Shown here piece by piece: positions 20,804-30,737 of a stretch of DNA of 64,000 nt. The notes below the pieces were generated by a model. The model was not told where the DNA came from, searched no databases, and was given only the letters and a program-made list of their open reading frames with translations. The position numbers and the translations under genes are program-made. The first letter of the stretch is position 1, and each line of letters begins with the position of its first letter. Location of the stretch: the NCBI RefSeq assembly GCF_947487805.1, contig NZ_CANKXW010000009.1:62001-126000 (forward strand). The letters are read 5' to 3'. This stretch comes from an uncultured Tateyamaria sp. Its GTDB lineage: Bacteria > Pseudomonadota > Alphaproteobacteria > Rhodobacterales > Rhodobacteraceae.

Positions 20804-21967
20804 TCATTTTGGTGAAACGCCGAGGTGCCGCGCGACCACATGGGCCACATCCGCAAATCCGATCAAACCCGGTGCCGCGGCCCCCTCCACCAAAACCGGC
20901 ACCCGCTCGCGCGTGTGATCGGTGCCAACCCATGTGGGGTCATTGCCGTGATCCGCCGTCAGCACCAACAGATCGCCGGGCCGCAACCCTGCGCGCAACC
21001 TCCCGATCTCCGCATCGAACCACTCCAGATGCCGGGCATAGCCCGCCACATCCCGCCGATGCCCATAGAGGCTGTCGAACTCCACGAAATTGGCGAATGT
21101 CAGACTGCCCTCGGCGGCCTCCTCCACCAGATCCGCCAGATGCCCCATCAGCGCGCGGTCATCGCCCTTGCGCACCTCATCGAAGCCCTGCATGGAAAAG
21201 ATGTCGCCCACCTTGCCCACACCGTAAACCGCACGCCCCGCATCCTGCACCCAGTTGGTCAGGATCGGCGCCGGTGGCATGATGGCAAAATCGCGCCTGT
21301 TGGTCGTCCGCTCAAACGCCCCTTCCGTGCCGACAAAGGGCCGCGCAATCACCCGACCAACCCGCATCTCATGCAGCATCGGTGCCACGGCTGCGCACAA
21401 GTCCAGCAACCGCTCCAGCCCAAAGGCCTCCTCATGCGCCGCAATCTGAAACACGCTGTCGGCGGAGGTATAGCAAATCGGCTGCCCGGACTGCACGTGC
21501 GCGTCCCCGTGCCGCGCGATGATCTCTGTGCCCGACGCATGGCAATTTCCCAATATGCCCGCGACACCCGCCGCCTCACACACCGCCTGCACCACGGTAT
21601 CGGGAAAGGCCGGATCGGCCTTCGGAAAATAGTGCCAATCCCACGGCACCGGCAGACCTGCCAACTCCCAATGCCCTGACGGCGTGTCCTTGCCCTGCGA
21701 TGTCTCAGTCGCGGCACCCGCGCGCGGTGCCGCCACGGTCTCACCAGCGGCCAGCGCCATGGCATCAGACAGCCCCAAATCCATCAGGTTCGGGACACGC
21801 AACGCACCGCGCCGTCCCTCATCCGCATGGCCCGCCGCACAGGCGTCCATGATATGGCCCAGCGTGTTCGCGCCAGTGTCCGGCACATCCCCATTGAAAT
21901 AGGCATGCGCATCGGGCGCACCGCCAATGCCCACCGAATCCATGACGACAAGGAACGCGCGCGGCAT
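20804..21967 (-). CDS. deoB: Phosphopentomutase
   Basis: MPRAFLVVMDSVGIGGAPDA, DTPSGHWELAG, LTADHGNDPTWVGTDHTRERVPVLV. Confidence 0.97.
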   Translation of the reverse strand: MPRAFLVVMDSVGIGGAPDAHAYFNGDVPDTGANTLGHIMDACAAGHADEGRRGALRVPNLMDLGLSDAMALAAGETVAAPRAGAATETSQGKDTPSGHWELAGLPVPWDWHYFPKADPAFPDTVVQAVCEAAGVAGILGNCHASGTEIIARHGDAHVQSGQPICYTSADSVFQIAAHEEAFGLERLLDLCAAVAPMLHEMRVGRVIARPFVGTEGAFERTTNRRDFAIMPPAPILTNWVQDAGRAVYGVGKVGDIFSMQGFDEVRKGDDRALMGHLADLVEEAAEGSLTFANFVEFDSLYGHRRDVAGYARHLEWFDAEIGRLRAGLRPGDLLVLTADHGNDPTWVGTDHTRERVPVLVEGAAAPGLIGFADVAHVVARHLGVSPK

Positions 21968-23274
21968 CAGCCGATCCGCTCCACGATCAACTCGGGCACC
22001 GGCGCCTGCGCCGTGCCCAGCGTGATCGCCGCCCGCACCGCGGCCTCGGCCCGGTCCGCATCCGCAGCGCGCGCGGCATGCACCACTGCCAGCGGCGAGC
22101 CCTTGCTGACCCGCGTGCCCAGCCGCACAACATCCGACAGCCCGACGGCGAGGTTCAACCGGTCGCCCTCGACCTTGCGCCCACCGCCCAGATCGACAAC
22201 CGCCAGCCCCAGCGCCTCACCGTCAATCGCCGTGACATAGCTGGTGCGTGGTGCCGCAATCTCGCGGATCACCGTGGCCTCCGGCAGGAACCGAGGCCAG
22301 GTATCGACGAACTGTACCGGCCCACCCATCGCCGCGACCATGGTGCCGAACCGCTCTGCGGCGCGGCCATCCGCAATGGCGCGCGCAACCGCATCCGCGC
22401 CCGCCTGCACATCCGCCGCCAACCCGCCATTGGCCAGCAACACGCCGCCCAGGGCCGCCGAAATCTCAACCAGCGGCCCTTTGGCCTTGCCGGTCAGCAC
22501 CCGCATCACCTCCGCCACCTCCAGCGCATTGCCAAGGGCCGGGGCCAGTGGCTGGTTCATATCCGTGATCAGCGCCGTCGTCTTGCAGCCCGACGCATTG
22601 GCCGTCTTGACCAACGCATCGGCCAGCCCCCGCGCCGCCGCCATGTCCTTCATGAACGCGCCGGAGCCGACCTTGACGTCCAGCACCAACCCCGCCAACC
22701 CTGCCGCCAGTTTCTTGGACAGGATCGATGCCGTGATCAGATCCAGACTGTCCACCGTCGATGTCACGTCCCGCACCGCATAGAGCCGCTTGTCAGCCGG
22801 CGCGATGTCACTGGTCGCGCCCACGATCGCACAGCCCGCCCGCGCCACCACGTCGCGCAGCCGCGCCTCGCTCAACTGTGTCGACAGACCGGGAATACAG
22901 TCCAGCTTGTCCAGCGTGCCGCCCGTGTGACCCAACCCACGCCCTGAAATCATTGGCACATAGGCCCCGCAGGCCGCCAGCGCAGGCGCAAGAATCAGGC
23001 TGACGCAGTCGCCCACGCCGCCCGTGGAATGCTTGTCCAACACCGGCCCCGGCAGGTCCCAATCCAGCACCTGTCCGGAATCGCGCATCGCAATGGTCAG
23101 CGCCACGCGGCCCACATCGCCCAACCCGTTCAGACAGACCGCCATGGCATACGCCCCGGCCTGCGCATCCGTCACCGTGCCATCGGCCAACCCGGTCGCA
23201 AACCAGTTCAGCTCGTCCCGGCTGGGCGTCTGACGCTGGCGCAGCTTGGCAATGATCGTGCGCGCCTGGCTCAT
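21967..23274 (-). CDS. deoA: Thymidine phosphorylase
   Basis: DKHSTGGVGDCVSLILAPALAACGAYVPMISGRGLGHTGGTLDKLDCIPG. Confidence 0.97.
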   Translation of the reverse strand: MSQARTIIAKLRQRQTPSRDELNWFATGLADGTVTDAQAGAYAMAVCLNGLGDVGRVALTIAMRDSGQVLDWDLPGPVLDKHSTGGVGDCVSLILAPALAACGAYVPMISGRGLGHTGGTLDKLDCIPGLSTQLSEARLRDVVARAGCAIVGATSDIAPADKRLYAVRDVTSTVDSLDLITASILSKKLAAGLAGLVLDVKVGSGAFMKDMAAARGLADALVKTANASGCKTTALITDMNQPLAPALGNALEVAEVMRVLTGKAKGPLVEISAALGGVLLANGGLAADVQAGADAVARAIADGRAAERFGTMVAAMGGPVQFVDTWPRFLPEATVIREIAAPRTSYVTAIDGEALGLAVVDLGGGRKVEGDRLNLAVGLSDVVRLGTRVSKGSPLAVVHAARAADADRAEAAVRAAITLGTAQAPVPELIVERIG

Positions 23275-23672
23275 GTGTCAGTTTCCAGAAAGGCCTGGCT
23301 GAACGCGCCGGGCAGCAATTCACCCAAAGTGGTGCGCTGCTCGACCCCGGCCACGGTGGCCATAGTCACCGGCACGTCACCACCGCCAAACTCCGCCAGC
23401 TTCTGACGGCACCCGCCGCAGGGTGTCACCGGCATCGGGCTGCCCGCCACCACGTACACTTCCGCAATCTCGCGCTCACCTGCTGCCACCATCGCGGCAA
23501 TCGCCCCCGCTTCGGCACAGGTGCCCTGCGGATAGGCGACGTTCTCGACATTGCAGCCCGCGAATATGGCGCCCGAGGCCGTGCGCAACGCCGCGCCGAC
23601 CTGAAAGTTGGAATAAGGCGCATGCGCATTCTCGCGCACGGCAATGGCGGCGGATTTCAAATCGGTCATCAC
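23271..23672 (-). CDS. cdd: Cytidine deaminase
   Basis: YSNFQVGAAL, GCNVENVAYPQGTCAEAGAI, PCGGCRQKLAEF zinc motifs. Confidence 0.95.
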   Translation of the reverse strand: MMTDLKSAAIAVRENAHAPYSNFQVGAALRTASGAIFAGCNVENVAYPQGTCAEAGAIAAMVAAGEREIAEVYVVAGSPMPVTPCGGCRQKLAEFGGGDVPVTMATVAGVEQRTTLGELLPGAFSQAFLETDT

Positions 23673-23691
23673 GTCCTCTTATGTCCCCGGC

Positions 23692-24783
23692 TCACCTGTC
23701 CAGGCTCCGCGTCGTAAACACACCCGGCAGCGACACCTCAAGCAGCTCCAAATCATCCGAAGGCTCTGCATAGCGCACCGCCATCCCCGGTGGAATAACA
23801 AAGGCGTCACCCGGCTCAAGGGGGAAAGGATCGCGGCCTTCCCCGTGCAGCACCATGCGCCCCTCCATCACAAAGGTGAACAGGATGTCGCTGTCATGGG
23901 CGGTCCATGCGGTCTCGCCGGTGCTGCGCCGTGCCACCTGCACACCGGCAACCCCGTTTGTGCCCGTGGCAATGCCGGTATCCCGCGCCTCGAACCCGGC
24001 CATGCGAAACGGCTGCCATACCGCCTCACCCACCTTGTGATGCACAAACGCCTGCCCCTGAAACCGCCGCGCCGGGTCCGCAGGCCCGTTGGGCAGGTCC
24101 ATCTCGTGATCAATCGTCGTCACATGTTCCGCCGGCACACCAATCTCGATCACCTCGATATTGTCGCTGGCAAAGAGCACACGATGCCGTATCTCGGGCG
24201 GCTGGATCACGCAACACCCCGCCTCCAAGCGGAACGGCTCCCCCTGATCCTCATAGACCAGATCGACCCACCCCCGATAACAATAGATCAACTGAAACCC
24301 GACCGTATGGTAATGCACCATATCCGGCACCGGGCCGCCGTCAGGAATGCGGATATGACTGGCAATGATCGACCCGCCCAACCGATCCGGGATCAGGTCA
24401 CGGTAATGCATCCCCGCCCTGCCAATCACCCAAGGCGCCTGATCCGCCAGACGCCGCACCACAAAGGAATGCACCGTCTCCGGCATCACCATCGGGGGAC
24501 GCAACACATCAATCTCGACCCGCGTCCCATTGGGCGCAGTCAACACCCGCGCCCCATCCGCAAACCCGTCCGGATCGTCAGTCAAAATGCGCAAGGTCCC
24601 GGGCGGCTCACTGGCCCCGGCCTCGATCCGCACCCGCAGCCCATGGCCCGAAAACACCGCCACCGACGGATCATCCGCAGGATAGATCATGTCCATCCGC
24701 ATCCCCAACGTCTTGGTGAAAAACGGAATGTCATCGCGCAGCTCCTGCGTCGGCAACCGTATCTCAGCGCGTATCTCGGCCAT
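23692..24783 (-). CDS. VOC/glyoxalase-like N-terminus fused to cupin domain(s)
   Basis: N-term LPTQELRDDIPFFTKTLGMRMDMIYPADDPSVAVFSGHGLRVRI (VOC-like); then MVHYHTVGFQLIYCYRGWVDLVYED and DILFTFVMEGRMVLHGEGRDPFPLEPGDAFVIPPGMAVRY (cupins). Confidence 0.75.
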   Translation of the reverse strand: MAEIRAEIRLPTQELRDDIPFFTKTLGMRMDMIYPADDPSVAVFSGHGLRVRIEAGASEPPGTLRILTDDPDGFADGARVLTAPNGTRVEIDVLRPPMVMPETVHSFVVRRLADQAPWVIGRAGMHYRDLIPDRLGGSIIASHIRIPDGGPVPDMVHYHTVGFQLIYCYRGWVDLVYEDQGEPFRLEAGCCVIQPPEIRHRVLFASDNIEVIEIGVPAEHVTTIDHEMDLPNGPADPARRFQGQAFVHHKVGEAVWQPFRMAGFEARDTGIATGTNGVAGVQVARRSTGETAWTAHDSDILFTFVMEGRMVLHGEGRDPFPLEPGDAFVIPPGMAVRYAEPSDDLELLEVSLPGVFTTRSLDR

Positions 24784-24789
24784 AGCTGC

Positions 24790-24851
24790 TCTCCTCATCT
24801 TGCCAAATAAACTTCGGGGGAATTGCGAATGCAATGGGGGCTGGCCCCCTA
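24790..24851 (-). repeat. Interspersed palindromic intergenic element, 'GGCAAGATGAAGAG' subtype, copy
   Basis: Minus strand: AGGGGGCCAGCCCCCATTGCATTCGCAATTCCCCCGAAGTTTATTTGGCAAGATGAGGAGAG. Confidence 0.7.
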
Positions 24852-24934
24852 AAACATGGCATGCGCGGCACGCGCGCCTTTGGATCACGATTGCGCCCCG
24901 TGACCAAACGTCAATTGGCGCAGCCTGAAAAATA

Positions 24935-24948
24935 GTTTAACGCTAAAC
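24935..24948. promoter_or_regulatory. Palindrome upstream of maeB
   Basis: GTTTA-ACGC-TAAAC, about 26 bp before the maeB start. Confidence 0.5.
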
Positions 24949-24974
24949 CAAATCTGCAGACCCAAGGGGAATCC

Positions 24975-27248
24975 ATGTCCGATACACCGAACCTGCGCGA
25001 GGCCGCGCTCGCCTATCACGAATTCCCCAAACCCGGAAAACTCGAAATCCGCGCCACCAAGCCCATGGCCAATGGCCGCGATCTGGCGCGCGCCTACTCC
25101 CCGGGAGTGGCCGAGGCCTGCCTTGAGATCAAGGACGACCCCGAAAACGCCGCCCGCTTCACCGCCCGTGGCAACCTCGTGGCGGTGGTCTCTAACGGCT
25201 CCGCCGTGCTGGGGCTGGGCAATATCGGCGCGCTGGCCTCCAAACCGGTGATGGAGGGCAAGGCCGTCCTTTTCAAGAAATTCGCCTCCATCGACTGTTT
25301 CGACATCGAGGTGAATGAAACCGACCCCGAAAAACTCGCCGACATCGTCTGCGCGCTTGAGCCCACCTTTGGCGCGATTAACCTCGAGGATATCAAGGCC
25401 CCCGACTGCTTTGTTGTCGAAAAGCTCTGCCGCGAACGGATGAACATCCCCGTCTTCCACGACGATCAGCACGGCACTGCCATCGTGGTGGGCGCTGCGG
25501 CCAAGAACGCGCTGCATGTCGCCGGAAAATCCTTCGAGGAGATCAAGATCGTCTCGACGGGCGGCGGTGCCGCGGGCATCGCCTGCCTCAATATGCTGCT
25601 CAAACTGGGCGTCAAGCGCGAAAATGTCTGGCTCTGCGACATCCACGGGCTGGTCTATGAGGGGCGCGAGATTGACATGAACCCGGCCAAGGCCGCCTTT
25701 GCCCAAGCCAGCGACCACCGCACGCTGGACGATGTCATTGACGGGGCCGACCTCTTTCTTGGCCTCTCGGGCCCCGGTGTGCTCAGCGCCGAGAATGTCG
25801 GCAAAATGGCCAAGCGACCGATCATCTTTGCCCTGGCCAACCCCACGCCCGAAATCCTGCCCGATGACGCGCGGGCCGTGGCGCCTGACGCGATCATCGC
25901 CACGGGTCGCAGCGATTTTCCCAATCAGGTCAACAACGTGCTCTGTTTCCCCTTCATCTTCCGCGGTGCGCTGGATGTAGGGGCCACAACGATCAACGAC
26001 GAAATGCAACTGGCCTGTATCGACGGCATCGCGGCCCTGGCCCGTGCCACCACCAGCGCCGAGGCCGCAGCCGCCTATCAGGGCGAGCAGCTGACTTTCG
26101 GGGCGGACTACCTGATCCCCAAACCCTTCGATCCGCGCCTCGTGGGCATCGTCAGTTCGGCCGTGGCCCGCGCGGCGATGGAAACAGGCGTTGCCAAACG
26201 CCCCATCGCCGATCTCGACGCCTACAAGACCCGTCTCGACGGCTCGGTCTTCAAATCCGCCCTCCTGATGCGTCCGGTCTTCGAGGCCGCCCGCGTCACC
26301 TCGCGCCGCATCGTCTTTGCCGAGGGCGAGGACGAGCGCGTGCTGCGCGCAGCCCAGGCCATGGTCGAGGAAACCACCGAACGCCCGATCCTCATCGGCC
26401 GTCCCGACGTGATCAACGCCCGCATCGAACGCGCGGGTCTGACGATCAAACTGGGCGATACGGTCGATCTGGTGAACCCCGAAAACGACCCCCGCTACCG
26501 CGACTATTGGGGCACCTATCACGAGCTGATGTGCCGGCAAGGCGTGACCCCCGACCTGGCCCGCGCCATCATGCGCACCAACACCACCGCCATCGGTGCG
26601 GTCATGGTCCACCGCGAAGAAGCCGACAGCCTGATCTGCGGCACCTTTGGCGAATTCCGCTGGCATCTCAACTACATCACACAGGTGCTGGGCCGTAACG
26701 GCCACCACCCGGTCGGCGCGCTGTCGATGATGATCCTCGAGGACGGTCCGCTCTTTATCACCGACACGCAGGTGCACCTGCATCCGACACCTGACGAGAT
26801 TGCAGAAATCGCCGTCGGCGCGGCACGCCACGTGCGCCGCTTCGGGGTCGAGCCAAAAATCGCCTTCTGTTCCCAAAGTCAGTTCGGCAATCAGGGCGAC
26901 GGCTCCGGCTGGCGCTTGCGCGAGGCGCTGCGTCTGCTCGATGCCGCGGGTCACGACTTTTGCTACGAGGGCGAGATGAACATCGACACCGCCCTCGATC
27001 CCGACCTGCGCGCGCGGCTCTTTCCCGGCAACCGCATGGAAGGGGCGGCAAACGTGCTGGTCTTTGCCCATGCCGACGCGGCGTCGGGCGTGCGCAACAT
27101 TCTCAAGATGAAGGGCGGCGGGCTCGAGGTCGGTCCGATCCTCATGGGCATGGGCAACCGTGCCCATATCGTGTCGCCTTCGATCACCGCGCGCGGTCTG
27201 CTCAATATGTCCGCCGTCGCGGGCACGCCGGTCACCCAATACGGCTAA
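24975..27248 (+). CDS. maeB: NADP-dependent malic enzyme with phosphotransacetylase domain
   Basis: N-terminal malic enzyme ([31 protein letters not shown]) plus C-terminal PTA domain. Confidence 0.96.
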   Translation: MSDTPNLREAALAYHEFPKPGKLEIRATKPMANGRDLARAYSPGVAEACLEIKDDPENAARFTARGNLVAVVSNGSAVLGLGNIGALASKPVMEGKAVLFKKFASIDCFDIEVNETDPEKLADIVCALEPTFGAINLEDIKAPDCFVVEKLCRERMNIPVFHDDQHGTAIVVGAAAKNALHVAGKSFEEIKIVSTGGGAAGIACLNMLLKLGVKRENVWLCDIHGLVYEGREIDMNPAKAAFAQASDHRTLDDVIDGADLFLGLSGPGVLSAENVGKMAKRPIIFALANPTPEILPDDARAVAPDAIIATGRSDFPNQVNNVLCFPFIFRGALDVGATTINDEMQLACIDGIAALARATTSAEAAAAYQGEQLTFGADYLIPKPFDPRLVGIVSSAVARAAMETGVAKRPIADLDAYKTRLDGSVFKSALLMRPVFEAARVTSRRIVFAEGEDERVLRAAQAMVEETTERPILIGRPDVINARIERAGLTIKLGDTVDLVNPENDPRYRDYWGTYHELMCRQGVTPDLARAIMRTNTTAIGAVMVHREEADSLICGTFGEFRWHLNYITQVLGRNGHHPVGALSMMILEDGPLFITDTQVHLHPTPDEIAEIAVGAARHVRRFGVEPKIAFCSQSQFGNQGDGSGWRLREALRLLDAAGHDFCYEGEMNIDTALDPDLRARLFPGNRMEGAANVLVFAHADAASGVRNILKMKGGGLEVGPILMGMGNRAHIVSPSITARGLLNMSAVAGTPVTQYG

Positions 27249-27334
27249 GTATAGGCCTCATGTAGGATAACATTTGAAAAAGCAGGCTGATGGGTATTCA
27301 ATTCCCGCATATTTTAGCGGAATTGGAGAATTTA

Positions 27335-27583
27335 ATGAAACGGACATTGATCGTGCTGATGGCCCTGGCCCTTGCCGGCTGCGAAGACGTCGTGAGCGAG
27401 CAGGAAGGCTCGTTTCTCTATGATGGCGAGACATACCGGGCCGTGACGCGCCAGTATGTGCGCAACGGCTCTACATTCGAGCGCCGCGTGATCTATTCCC
27501 GCCCGCAGCCCGTCACCTGTTCGGCGACGGATGATCTCGACTGCATTGGCGCGATGCGCTCCGAATGGCTCGACGTCCGCTAA
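27335..27583 (+). CDS. Small lipoprotein (paralogue 1)
   Basis: MKRTLIVLMALALAGCEDVV lipobox; SD upstream. Confidence 0.75.
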   Translation: MKRTLIVLMALALAGCEDVVSEQEGSFLYDGETYRAVTRQYVRNGSTFERRVIYSRPQPVTCSATDDLDCIGAMRSEWLDVR

Positions 27584-27679
27584 GCGGGGGTTGGTTCCAA
27601 ATGTGATCGTACCGGGGGTGACTTCCGCGGGGCGGTGCCTATGTGCTGTGGAGAAGACGCCGCACCAAGGAGACCGCCG

Positions 27680-27943
27680 ATGACGTTCCGCCCCATCCTG
27701 CTTGCCCTGCCATTTGTGGCCGCATGTGTATCGACCGTGGGCGAAGAACGCGGAACCTTCGTCGATTCCGACACTGGGCGCAGCTATCCATCGGTGACCC
27801 GCGAGCTTCAGAGGCAGGACGGATCAACCTACCGGCGCACCACCATCCTCGTAGGTGCCGAGCGGGTCAGCTGTGCGGCAGGTGATCAAAAAGACTGCGA
27901 ATTGGCCCTGTCTGACACGTTCGTCCGCGACCGCGGGCCATAG
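27680..27943 (+). CDS. Small lipoprotein (paralogue 2)
   Basis: MTFRPILLALPFVAACVSTV lipobox-like; alignable with the preceding gene. Confidence 0.75.
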   Translation: MTFRPILLALPFVAACVSTVGEERGTFVDSDTGRSYPSVTRELQRQDGSTYRRTTILVGAERVSCAAGDQKDCELALSDTFVRDRGP

Positions 27944-27963
27944 GGCCTGCGCGCGGTTGCAGG

Positions 27964-28077
27964 ATTTGCAACCTTGTGGGTCCAGACTTTGCAAATCGCA
28001 CGATGTTTTCCAGTTTCATGCGCAAATACACGCACTTTGCAAATATTTGCAGGAGAATTTCCCCCGTTTTTGCAAAA
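27964..28077. promoter_or_regulatory. Cluster of TTTGCAAA-type boxes upstream of propionyl-CoA synthetase
   Basis: TTTGCAAA at 27988, 28036 and 28069, plus related ATTTGCAA (27964), TGCGCAAAT (28019) and ATTTGCAG (28045). Resembles the ScfR/PccR motif. Confidence 0.75.
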
Positions 28078-28175
28078 TTCTGCGCCTTACCGCCGCAGTT
28101 CGCGCAGCGCCCCCTTGCCGTGTGGCGTTGACCGGGCGTAACTCTGTGGCCCAAGGCTAGACGGAGGAGAATGCC

Positions 28176-30077
28176 ATGGGATATCGCGCCGAATATGACA
28201 GCTGGAAGGCCGATCCCGAAGGCTGGTGGATGAAGGCGGCAGAGGCCATCGACTGGGTCGAGGCCCCGACGCAGGCGCTCTTTGACCGGGGCGATCACCT
28301 CTATGAATGGTTCTCGGACGCGCAGGTGAACACCTGCTGGAACGCCGTGGACCGCCACGTGCAGAACGGGCGCGGTGATCAGGTCGCGATCATCTACGAC
28401 AGCCCGATCACCGGCGCGCAGTCGAAAACCACCTATGCCGAATTGCTGACTCAGGTCGCATCGCTTGCCGGTGCGCTCGCGGCCAAGGGGATCACATCCG
28501 GCGACCGCGTCATCATCTACATGCCCATGGTGCCAGAGGCGCTTGTGGCGATGCTGGCCTGCGCGCGCCTTGGCGCCGTGCACTCGGTTGTCTTTGGCGG
28601 GTTCGCCGCCAACGAACTGGCCGTGCGCATCGACGACTGCACACCATCGGCGATCATCGCCGCGTCCTGCGGTCTCGAACCGGGCCGGACCGTGGCTTAC
28701 AAACCGCTCCTCGACGGGGCCATCGCACTGGCCGACCACACGCCCGACTTCTGCGTGATCCTGCAACGCGAACAGGGCCCCTGCGACCTGACCGACCGCG
28801 ATGTCGACTGGCACGCCTTCCAAGAGGGCACGACGCCCGCGGATTGCGTGCCCGTGCGCGGCGACCACCCGGCCTACATCCTCTATACCTCCGGCACCAC
28901 CGGCGCGCCCAAGGGCGTCGTGCGCCCCACGGCCGGGCACCTCGTGGCGCTCAACTGGACGATGAAGAACATCTACCAGATGAACCCGGGCGAGGTCTTC
29001 TGGGCCGCCTCCGACGTGGGCTGGGTCGTGGGCCATTCCTATATCTGCTACGCACCCCTGATCCACGGCAACACCACTATCGTGTTCGAAGGCAAACCCA
29101 TCGGCACCCCTGACGCAGGCACCTTCTGGCGCGTGATCGCCGAACATGACGTCAAATCCTTCTTTACCGCGCCCACCGCCATCCGCGCCGTGAAACGCGA
29201 GGACCCCAAAGGCATCGAACGCGCCAAATACGACCTGAGCGGTCTGCGCGCGCTGTATCTGGCCGGTGAACGCGCCGACCCCGACACCATCGAATGGGCA
29301 CAGGACAGCCTCGGCGTGCCGGTCTATGACCACTGGTGGCAAACCGAAACCGGCTATACCATCGCGGGCAACCCCGCGGGCCTCGAGGCGCTGCCGGTCA
29401 AGATCGGCTCCCCCACCGTGCCAATGCCCGGCTATGACGTGCAGATCCTCGACGATGCGGGCCACCCGGTCGCGGCGGGCGAACTGGGTGCCATCGCGAT
29501 CAAACTGCCGCTGCCCCCCGGCACATTGCCGACCTTGTGGAACGCGGGCGAGCGGTTCAAATCCTCCTATCTCAACGCCTTCCCCGGCTACTATGAAACC
29601 GGGGATGCGGGCATGATGGACGAGGACGGCTACCTCTACATCATGGCGCGCACCGATGACGTGATCAACGTGGCAGGCCACCGCCTGTCCACGGGTGCCA
29701 TGGAAGAGGTCCTCGCTGGACACCCCGACGTCGCTGAATGCGCGGTCGTGGGCGTGTCCGACGCACTCAAGGGCCAGGCACCCGTGGGCCTTTTGTGCCT
29801 GACCACCGGCGTGAACCGCCCGCATGACGAGATCGTGGGCGAATGCGTCAAACGCGTCCGCGACCAGATCGGCCCGGTCGCCGCCTTCAAACAGGCCGTC
29901 GTCGTGGACCGCCTGCCCAAAACCCGCTCGGGCAAGATCCTGCGCGGCACGGTGGTCAAGATCGCCGACAACGAGGCCTACAAGATGCCCGCCACCATCG
30001 ACGACCCGGTGATCCTCGACGAGATCAAGGAAGCGCTGCAAACCATCGGCTACGCCAAGGGGGAAGCCTCTGTCTAG
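28176..30077 (+). CDS. prpE: Propionyl-CoA synthetase (PrpE-like acyl-CoA synthetase)
   Basis: YILYTSGTTGAPKGVVRPTAGH, WWQTETGYTIAGN, RTDDVINVAGHRLSTGAMEE, KTRSGKILRGT; length and N-terminus fit PrpE. Confidence 0.87.
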   Translation: MGYRAEYDSWKADPEGWWMKAAEAIDWVEAPTQALFDRGDHLYEWFSDAQVNTCWNAVDRHVQNGRGDQVAIIYDSPITGAQSKTTYAELLTQVASLAGALAAKGITSGDRVIIYMPMVPEALVAMLACARLGAVHSVVFGGFAANELAVRIDDCTPSAIIAASCGLEPGRTVAYKPLLDGAIALADHTPDFCVILQREQGPCDLTDRDVDWHAFQEGTTPADCVPVRGDHPAYILYTSGTTGAPKGVVRPTAGHLVALNWTMKNIYQMNPGEVFWAASDVGWVVGHSYICYAPLIHGNTTIVFEGKPIGTPDAGTFWRVIAEHDVKSFFTAPTAIRAVKREDPKGIERAKYDLSGLRALYLAGERADPDTIEWAQDSLGVPVYDHWWQTETGYTIAGNPAGLEALPVKIGSPTVPMPGYDVQILDDAGHPVAAGELGAIAIKLPLPPGTLPTLWNAGERFKSSYLNAFPGYYETGDAGMMDEDGYLYIMARTDDVINVAGHRLSTGAMEEVLAGHPDVAECAVVGVSDALKGQAPVGLLCLTTGVNRPHDEIVGECVKRVRDQIGPVAAFKQAVVVDRLPKTRSGKILRGTVVKIADNEAYKMPATIDDPVILDEIKEALQTIGYAKGEASV

Positions 30078-30730
30078 AACCGAAGCCCGAGGAACAAGAT
30101 GGCCAATGGCACAGGCGACACGGCCAAAACCACAGTCAGCAGGGTCGCGAGCGGTGAAAATATGCCGCTCAGGCCCGCGACCATCATGATGCCGCCACCG
30201 CCCCCGATGATCGCATTGCCGGGCGTGTTCACCGCGACCGCCAACGCGACATAGCGATATCGCAAGGCCAGACGCAGAACCCGCTTTGACTGCCCATCAA
30301 GAAGCATCGCGACACGGTCATCCTGCGACAGCGGCGCGGCGCGGGCCACCAGATCGGCAGCGCGCCGCATCCGCAACATCTGCAAGAGACGCTCCAGCAC
30401 GTGGATGGGCAGGAACCGCCCCACGGTAAAGGCCAGCATCATCGCCGCAACCGTACAGACGTAAATGAGCGGCGCAATCGCCGCACCAAGCGCCGCCAGC
30501 AGCGCAATCCCGATCTCGGCCCCGGGCACGAAGGGAATGGCAAGCAGCACGATATAGGCCGCCGCGCCGAACATGATGGCCTTGTGGATCTGCTGCTCGT
30601 TGCTGGGCTGGATCTGAAGGTCCAGCGCGTCTCGGATGATGTGCACACCCCAGGTGGCCAGCGCGACAACGCCGACCAGCAGAACGATTTTCAGGATCAG
30701 GCCGGGCCATGTCAGCCCTTTGGACGTCAT
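30074..30730 (-). CDS. Integral membrane protein, unknown
   Basis: Multiple TM segments; starts MTSKGLTWPGLILKIVLLVGVVALATW. Confidence 0.75.
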   Translation of the reverse strand: MTSKGLTWPGLILKIVLLVGVVALATWGVHIIRDALDLQIQPSNEQQIHKAIMFGAAAYIVLLAIPFVPGAEIGIALLAALGAAIAPLIYVCTVAAMMLAFTVGRFLPIHVLERLLQMLRMRRAADLVARAAPLSQDDRVAMLLDGQSKRVLRLALRYRYVALAVAVNTPGNAIIGGGGGIMMVAGLSGIFSPLATLLTVVLAVSPVPLAILFLGLRF

Positions 30731-30737
30731 GCGCGGC

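Noticed and set aside
19164-20918. 584-aa plus-strand ORF rich in Ala/Gly/Thr/Cys opposite the SPOR protein and upp
   Set aside because: Complement of the Pro/Ala/Arg-rich linker; low complexity, crosses a real gene boundary.
24885-27239. 784-aa minus-strand ORF opposite maeB
   Set aside because: Mirror of a confident malic enzyme; low-complexity antisense translation.
27867-30041. 724-aa minus-strand ORF opposite prpE
   Set aside because: Antisense artefact over a clear AMP-forming synthetase.
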